This document shows positions 14,254 through 18,182 of a stretch of DNA of 18,182 nt, piece after piece. The translations under genes and the position numbers were made by a program. The notes below the pieces were generated by a model. It made no database searches. It worked only from the letters and a program-made list of their open reading frames with translations, and was not told the DNA's origin. Source of the stretch: Bacteroidota bacterium (GTDB taxonomy: Bacteria; Bacteroidota; Bacteroidia; UKL13-3); NCBI GenBank assembly GCA_947462865.1, contig CANHRW010000016.1:1-18182 (forward strand), given 5' to 3'. Position 1 is the first letter of the stretch. Each line of letters begins with the position of its first letter.

Positions 14254-14261
14254 CAAACATA
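14254..14261 (-). promoter_or_regulatory. Candidate -7 promoter element of the DAACS transporter gene
   Basis: The minus strand reads TATGTTTG, a perfect TAnnTTTG match, 15 nt upstream of the ATG at 14238. It overlaps the alternative TTG codon at 14256, which argues for the ATG as the real start. Confidence 0.5.
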
Positions 14262-14305
14262 AGAACCAGGTAGCATTTTGCGAAGTAATCCCTAAAAAAA
14301 ATCAA

Positions 14306-14340
14306 TTTGATTAAACCAATTAAAAGAATCAGTATCTTAG
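14306..14340 (+). promoter_or_regulatory. Candidate promoter of the 14358 lipoprotein gene
   Basis: TTTG at 14306-14309 and TATCTTAG at 14333-14340 resemble the Bacteroidota -33 and -7 elements with a 23-nt spacer; the -7 box has one mismatch. The ATG follows 17 nt later. This is a weaker match than the other boxes in the window. Confidence 0.35.
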
Positions 14341-14357
14341 TAAGAAATTCTATTATT

Positions 14358-15149
14358 ATGAAATTCACTCAAATTATTTTTCTAATTATGCTAGTGCTGA
14401 CAATTGGATCGTGTAAAAAACAAACCACAGAGGATAACGATTGGACCAGCATGCAAGATCAAAACACAGCAGACATGAACAGCGATTTGGTTTTAAAAGA
14501 GATAGAGGGTGCTGCTAATGGTTCGGACCTGGGGAAATCAAGCTTCCCAATTGTAGTTTTAGATACGGTGGCTAACACAAAAACGATGACAATTGACTAC
14601 GGAACTGCAAACTATTTGTGTGGTGATGGCCATTACAGAAGGGGCAAAATTATTGTTAGTTGGACTGGAAAATACAGAGAGGTGGGTTCGGTTAAAGCCA
14701 TCTCGTTTGATACATTTTTTCAAAACGACAACAAAATAGAAGGCTCAAAAACGATTACCAATATTGGAGTAAACGATGTCAATCAGCTGGCATTTAATGT
14801 AGTTTCTATCATTAAAATTACCAACCCATCTGGTGAAAGTATCAATTGGACTTCAACTAGAACCAGAACCTGGATTCAGGGGGTACAAACCAAAAGTAAT
14901 TTAGATGATGTTTATTCAATTACTGGTAGTACAACCGGAAAAAACAGAAAAGGTAAAAATTACACATCAACCATTACCACCCCTCTTCGTGTAGAGATAG
15001 CTTGTCAATGGAGAATTGTTTCGGGAACAATTGAATTGATAAGAGAGGGTGGTTCACCTAAAACCATTGATTTTGGATCTGGTGCGTGCGATGCCTCTTT
15101 TACCGTTTCTTCTAATGGTAAAACTTATACAGTGGTGAGACGTAAATAA
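14358..15149 (+). CDS. Bacteroidota lipoprotein of unknown function
   Basis: The ATG at 14358 opens a lipoprotein signal: MKFTQIIFLIMLVLTIGSC, with lipobox TIGSC and lipidated C19; an earlier in-frame ATG at 14307 would put 17 residues before this signal and is rejected. The mature part is beta-rich with a recognisable block pattern: MTIDYGTANYLCGDGHYRRG, then KIIVSWTGKYRE, INWTSTRTRTW, STITTPLRVEIACQWRIVSG and TIDFGSGACDASFTV. From memory this pattern recurs in hypothetical lipoproteins of Sphingobacteriia/Flavobacteriia, but no function is known to me. The cysteines in YLCGDG, IACQW and SGACD could form disulfides. It is a single-gene unit: its own promoter-like sequence lies upstream and a strong terminator follows 22 nt after the stop. 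It probably sits in the outer membrane or periplasm. Confidence 0.75.
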   Translation: MKFTQIIFLIMLVLTIGSCKKQTTEDNDWTSMQDQNTADMNSDLVLKEIEGAANGSDLGKSSFPIVVLDTVANTKTMTIDYGTANYLCGDGHYRRGKIIVSWTGKYREVGSVKAISFDTFFQNDNKIEGSKTITNIGVNDVNQLAFNVVSIIKITNPSGESINWTSTRTRTWIQGVQTKSNLDDVYSITGSTTGKNRKGKNYTSTITTPLRVEIACQWRIVSGTIELIREGGSPKTIDFGSGACDASFTVSSNGKTYTVVRRK

Positions 15150-15171
15150 CGTATCCAACACATTCATTTTC

Positions 15172-15212
15172 AAATCCAACCAGAGCAAACTAGTGTTTTG
15201 GTTGGATTTTTT
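15172..15212 (+). terminator. Intrinsic terminator after the lipoprotein gene
   Basis: The arm AAATCCAACC (15172-15181) pairs perfectly with GGTTGGATTT (15200-15209); the loop region contains a further AAAC/GTTT pairing. A run of six T (15207-15212) starts in the second arm and continues past it. It ends the 14358 lipoprotein transcript and separates it from the pseudouridine synthase gene. Confidence 0.9.
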
Positions 15213-15240
15213 ATTTTTACAAGGTTCTGTATTAAAATCA

Positions 15241-15248
15241 TATCTTTG
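15241..15248 (+). promoter_or_regulatory. Candidate -7 promoter element of the pseudouridine synthase gene
   Basis: TATCTTTG is a perfect TAnnTTTG match placed 11 nt before the ATG at 15260 and just after the terminator of the preceding gene. No clear -33 TTTG is seen. Confidence 0.6.
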
Positions 15249-15259
15249 CGGGTCAAAAT

Positions 15260-16738
15260 ATGAAAAGAGAAGCTAAAGGTTCTGGTAAAAGAACCGTAAA
15301 TAAATCGGGTGATAAACCTGCATTTGCAAAAAAGGGAAGACCTTCTGCATCGGGAAGGGGGTTTACAAAAAAATCAGAAATGAAGGGTTGGAATAAAAAA
15401 TCAGATGATAAACCCGTAGATTATAGATTTGCTAAACCAGGAAGTAAGGGCAAAGACATAGACTTTTCTAAGAAAAGAACAGGTAGGACGCCGGTTAAAA
15501 CCTATGACAAAGATGGCATCCAAACAGAAAAACCTAAGTTTGAAAGAAGACCAGGTGTTAGGGGTAAGGACGAAAATTTTTCTAAAAAAAGAACAGGAAG
15601 GACCCCAGCAAAATTTTACGACAAAGAAGGTGCATCATCTGAAAAATCTGCATTTGACAAAAGACCAAGTAGCAGAGGAAAAGAGATAGATTTTTCTAAG
15701 AAAAGAACAGGAAGGCCCCCAGCAAAATTTTATGATAAAGAAGGCGTATCATCTGAAAAACCTGCATTTGACAAAAGCAGAAAACCGGTTTTTGACAAAG
15801 AAACAAGTTACGCGCCGGGTACAAAAAGTACAAGACCCAGAACCAATTCAAGAGGTTACAATGCAACTGAATCAATTTCTTCTGAACGTGGAAATTATTC
15901 GGCTAAACCCGAAAGAACCAAGCCATTTAATAAGTTTAGCAGAATAGCTGCTTCAAAATCTGATGACATTCCTGTAAAACAAAAAAAGCACACAGCAGAG
16001 TCTGATTTAGTGGGTGGCTCAGGAATCCGCTTAAATAGATACATTTCAAATGCTGGAATTTGCAGCAGAAGAGAAGCAGACGAACTGATCAACGCTGGTC
16101 TTGTGAGTGTGAATGACAATATTGTTACAACCCTTGGAACCAAAGTTATACATGGAGATGTGGTTAAGTTCAACGGTTCTAAACTTTCAGTTGAAGAGCG
16201 GGTTTATGTTTTATTAAACAAACCCAAAGATACTATTACCACCTTTGATGATCCAGAAGGAAGAAACACAGTAATGGAGTTGTTTGAGGGTAAAATGAAA
16301 GAGCGCATATTTCCGGTAGGCAGATTAGATAGAAACACAACTGGTGTTTTATTACTGACCAATGATGGTGAGCTTGCCCAACGTTTAATGCACCCCAAAT
16401 ACGAGGTTTTTAAAGTGTATCGTGCTACACTTGATAAACCATTCAAACCAACTGACATGTGGACTCTTTCTAATGGAATTGTATTAGAAGATGGGCCTAT
16501 AAAGCCCGATGCAATAGCCATGTCAGACCCAAAAGATAAAAAAGTTGTAGGCGTTGAAATTCACAGTGGAAAGAACAGAATTATTCATAGAATGTTTGAA
16601 CACTTAGAATACAAGGTAGATAGGCTTGATAGGGTTTTGTATGCAGACCTTGAAAAGGGCAAGTTAAAACGTGGCGAGTGGAGACATTTAACCGAAAAAG
16701 AAGTTAAGTCTTTGAAACGCCTTTTAAAAATGAAATAA
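15260..16738 (+). CDS. rRNA pseudouridine synthase (RsuA/RluB family) with basic repeat-containing N-terminal extension
   Basis: The C-terminal half is a complete RsuA/RluB-type enzyme, which isomerises a uridine in rRNA to pseudouridine; RluB acts on 23S rRNA. An S4 RNA-binding domain begins at GIRLNRYISNAGICSRREAD (255-274). The catalytic domain holds GRLDRNTTGVLLLTNDGE with catalytic D357, then YEVFKVYRATL and the GKNRIIHRMFEHL motif. The first 250 residues are a Lys/Arg/Gly/Ser-rich, probably disordered extension with three tandem 38-residue repeats (63-176) containing FSKKRTGR and YDKEG. Such extensions occur in Bacteroidota homologues and may bind RNA; that is inference. The ATG start is supported by the -7 box 11 nt upstream. 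RluB is the closest named relative, but RsuA- or RluF-like specificity cannot be excluded. tatA follows 64 nt later with its own promoter-like box. Confidence 0.92.
   Translation: MKREAKGSGKRTVNKSGDKPAFAKKGRPSASGRGFTKKSEMKGWNKKSDDKPVDYRFAKPGSKGKDIDFSKKRTGRTPVKTYDKDGIQTEKPKFERRPGVRGKDENFSKKRTGRTPAKFYDKEGASSEKSAFDKRPSSRGKEIDFSKKRTGRPPAKFYDKEGVSSEKPAFDKSRKPVFDKETSYAPGTKSTRPRTNSRGYNATESISSERGNYSAKPERTKPFNKFSRIAASKSDDIPVKQKKHTAESDLVGGSGIRLNRYISNAGICSRREADELINAGLVSVNDNIVTTLGTKVIHGDVVKFNGSKLSVEERVYVLLNKPKDTITTFDDPEGRNTVMELFEGKMKERIFPVGRLDRNTTGVLLLTNDGELAQRLMHPKYEVFKVYRATLDKPFKPTDMWTLSNGIVLEDGPIKPDAIAMSDPKDKKVVGVEIHSGKNRIIHRMFEHLEYKVDRLDRVLYADLEKGKLKRGEWRHLTEKEVKSLKRLLKMK
15446..15787 (+). repeat. 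Three tandem 114-bp in-frame repeats in the pseudouridine synthase gene
   Basis: Units cover 15446-15559, 15560-15673 and 15674-15787 (residues 63-100, 101-138, 139-176). The phase is set by FSKKRTGR, whose Phe falls at residues 69, 107 and 145. Units 2 and 3 are the most alike at DNA level, with shared runs such as AAAAGAACAGGAAGG and CCAGCAAAATTTTA, while unit 1 has diverged more. Unit number could vary between strains by slippage or recombination. Confidence 0.85.
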
Positions 16739-16775
16739 TTAAACCCATTTGGTGTTTTAAAATAGATTTATTAAC

Positions 16776-16783
16776 TAAATTTG
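16776..16783 (+). promoter_or_regulatory. Candidate -7 promoter element of tatA
   Basis: TAAATTTG is a perfect TAnnTTTG match 19 nt before the tatA ATG. A TTTG at 16748-16751 lies 24 nt upstream, slightly long for a -33 partner. Confidence 0.45.
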
Positions 16784-16802
16784 TAACCTAATAGTTCACA
16801 CA

Positions 16803-17012
16803 ATGAATACTACTTTTTTATTTTTAGGCAACCTAGGTGGTGGAGAATGGATACTTATTTTGTTGGCGTTGGTATTCCTTTTTGGGGGTAAAAAAATCCC
16901 TGAATTGATGAGAGGAATTGGTCAAGGAGTTCGTGAATTCAATGATGCCAAAAAGAACGTAAAAGACCAAATAGAAGAGGGGATGAAAACAAAAGACACC
17001 GAAAAGAAATAA
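16803..17012 (+). CDS. tatA: Sec-independent (Tat) protein translocase subunit TatA
   Basis: TatA forms the inner-membrane assembly through which folded twin-arginine substrates pass, working with TatC. The 69 residues have the family layout: a short periplasmic N-terminus, one membrane helix (GEWILILLALVFLFG), the FGGKKIPELMRGIGQGVREF hinge and amphipathic helix, and a charged Lys/Glu-rich tail. The conserved Phe-Gly of the hinge is present. TatB-like members are longer, so TatA/TatE is the better call. tatC is not in the window. The ATG lies downstream of a -7 box, and gatA starts 23 nt after the stop, so the two genes are probably co-transcribed. Confidence 0.95.
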   Translation: MNTTFLFLGNLGGGEWILILLALVFLFGGKKIPELMRGIGQGVREFNDAKKNVKDQIEEGMKTKDTEKK

Positions 17013-17035
17013 AGAATTTTCTAAATTCTCCTAAA

Positions 17036-18182
17036 TTGAAGCAATACAAATCCCTTAAGGATATACAAGCAGATTTAAGTACCGGATTAATGACACTTCC
17101 GGAATTGGTTTCAATGTACTTGAATAACATTGAAACCAATAATACCAAACTCAACGCACTCATAGAGGTGTATGGAGAAGAAGCAATAGAACGGGCTCAC
17201 CATATCCAATCAAAATACAACAAAGGTGAAGCTGGTAAACTGGCTGGAATGGTTGTGTCTATTAAAGACAATATTTGTTTCAAAGGACACCAATCAAGCG
17301 CCTCTTCATTAATTTTACAAGGTTTTGAGTCGTTGTTTTCTGCAACTGCCATTGAGCGAATTTTAGCTGAAGATGCAATCATTATTGGTAGGAGCAATTG
17401 CGATGAATTTGCAATGGGTGCATCCAATGAAACATCGACCTATGGACCAGTGCTTAATGCCATAAACACGCTCAAAGTTTCAGGCGGATCTTCAGGTGGT
17501 GCAGCGGTTTCTGTTCAGGCCAATATGTGTTTGGCTGCACTAGGAAGCGATACAGGTGGTTCAGTTAGACAGCCTGCATCTTTTTGTGGTTTGGTTGGTT
17601 ATAAGCCAACATATGGTGCGGTTTCAAGGTGGGGACTAATCGCATACGCATCCTCTTTTGACATCATTGGACCAATAACTCATTCAGTTGTTGATACTAC
17701 AACTATCATGAAAGTGATTTCTGGTCCAGATAATCATGACGCCACTGCATTAAACAAAAAAGTTGTAAACGACGCTACAGAAATAAGTGCTAAAAAATTC
17801 AAATTAGCGTATTTTAAAGAAGCAATAATGTCTGAGGGCATAGAGCCTGCCGTTAAAAAACAAACGCTTGCATTTATAGATAAACTCAAACAAATGGGTC
17901 ATGAGGTTAGAGAAGTGAGTTTTCCATATTTAGATGTGTTGGTTCCTGTTTATTATACTTTAACAACCGCTGAAGCCTCATCAAATCTAAGCAGGTTTGC
18001 AGGTATGCACTATGGAAAAAGAAGCAACCAGGCGAAAGACCTTGAAACCACTGTTAAACACTCTAGAACAGAAGGTTTTGGTGCGGAAGTAAAAAGAAGA
18101 ATCATGACTGGTACTTTTGTTTTGTCATCGGGTTATTACGATGCTTATTATAGTAAAGCTCAGAAAGTAAGAAGACTGGTAA
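17036..18182 (+). CDS. gatA: Glutamyl-tRNA(Gln)/aspartyl-tRNA(Asn) amidotransferase subunit A, 3' truncated by window end
   Basis: GatA is the amidase subunit of GatCAB, which releases ammonia from glutamine to convert Glu-tRNA-Gln (or Asp-tRNA-Asn) to the correct aminoacyl-tRNA. The frame is open from TTG at 17036 to the last base, giving 382 of roughly 480 residues. The amidase-signature Ser-cisSer-Lys triad is complete: K77 in VSIKDNI, S152 in GGSSGGAA and S176 in GSDTGGSVRQPA; the spacing (75 and 24) equals that recalled for Staphylococcus aureus GatA (K79, S154, S178). GRSNCDEFAMG, SNETSTYGP and VGYKPTYGAVSRWGL are further GatA signatures. The TTG start is chosen because the conserved N-terminus (KQYKSLKDIQADL) begins there and no ATG is available nearby upstream in frame. 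It follows tatA by 23 nt. Confidence 0.96.
   Translation, partial: MKQYKSLKDIQADLSTGLMTLPELVSMYLNNIETNNTKLNALIEVYGEEAIERAHHIQSKYNKGEAGKLAGMVVSIKDNICFKGHQSSASSLILQGFESLFSATAIERILAEDAIIIGRSNCDEFAMGASNETSTYGPVLNAINTLKVSGGSSGGAAVSVQANMCLAALGSDTGGSVRQPASFCGLVGYKPTYGAVSRWGLIAYASSFDIIGPITHSVVDTTTIMKVISGPDNHDATALNKKVVNDATEISAKKFKLAYFKEAIMSEGIEPAVKKQTLAFIDKLKQMGHEVREVSFPYLDVLVPVYYTLTTAEASSNLSRFAGMHYGKRSNQAKDLETTVKHSRTEGFGAEVKRRIMTGTFVLSSGYYDAYYSKAQKVRRLV

Noticed and set aside
14239..14357. Divergent gap between transporter and lipoprotein genes as an origin of replication
   Set aside because: Gene orientation switches from minus to plus here, which would suit an origin, but the gap is only 119 nt and shows no DnaA boxes; two facing promoters explain it.
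14138..14368. Minus-strand hydrophobic ORF overlapping the transporter start and the divergent promoter region
   Set aside because: Its hydrophobicity comes from reading a membrane-protein gene in another frame; it spans the divergent intergenic region and would conflict with both neighbours' starts.
15446..15787. Possible CRISPR array because of regular repeats
   Set aside because: The 114-bp units are contiguous, in frame and encode conserved protein motifs, with no alternating unique spacers and no cas genes.

Overview
The window reads as AT-rich chromosomal DNA from a member of the Bacteroidota, probably a Flavobacteriia, Sphingobacteriia or Chitinophagia relative. The reasons are a gliding-motility-type C-terminal (type IX secretion) domain, SCxQ-type lipoproteins of Bacteroidota-only families, a PorT-like outer-membrane barrel, a bacterial deoxyhypusine-synthase homologue, frequent TTG start codons, and perfect TAnnTTTG -7 boxes 11-19 nt upstream of most operon starts. 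I see no phage, insertion sequence, CRISPR array, tRNA or rRNA. This is mainly a housekeeping region.

Layout. On the + strand at the left edge are the end of an outer-membrane barrel gene (1-501) and pyrF (506-1315). They converge, with a 4-nt gap, on a two-gene minus-strand unit, pheS then a deoxyhypusine-synthase-like gene (3313 down to 1320). A 425-nt gap of about 21% GC (3314-3738) has no gene. Next comes a tightly packed seven-gene minus-strand operon running from 12758 down to 3739: catalytic M16 peptidase, non-catalytic M16 partner, T9SS-sorted surface protein, ybeY, mnmG, a zinc-ribbon methyltransferase and a Big_5 lipoprotein. Neighbours overlap or lie 1-14 nt apart. A separate minus-strand DAACS transporter gene (14238-12868) diverges from a + strand lipoprotein gene (14358-15149) that ends in a clear intrinsic terminator. 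The + strand then carries a pseudouridine synthase with a repeat-containing basic extension (15260-16738), tatA (16803-17012) and the start of gatA (17036 to the window end).

How the genes fit together. Many act in translation: pheS charges tRNA-Phe, gatA belongs to the tRNA amidotransferase, mnmG modifies tRNA wobble uridine, ybeY matures rRNA and the RsuA/RluB-type enzyme modifies rRNA. The rest serve the envelope and secretion (T9SS substrate, TatA, lipoproteins, OM barrel), pyrimidine synthesis (pyrF), or possibly polyamine chemistry (the DHS homologue).

The most notable non-coding signal is a pair of parS-like 16-mers, at 8116-8131 (14/16) and 9027-9042 (15/16). One sits at the ybeY/mnmG junction and the other inside the T9SS-substrate gene. 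They suggest that this is origin-proximal DNA bound by ParB. The AT-rich gap at 3314-3738, which holds a consensus DnaA box, is a weaker candidate origin element. I did not find a clearly novel multi-gene system.
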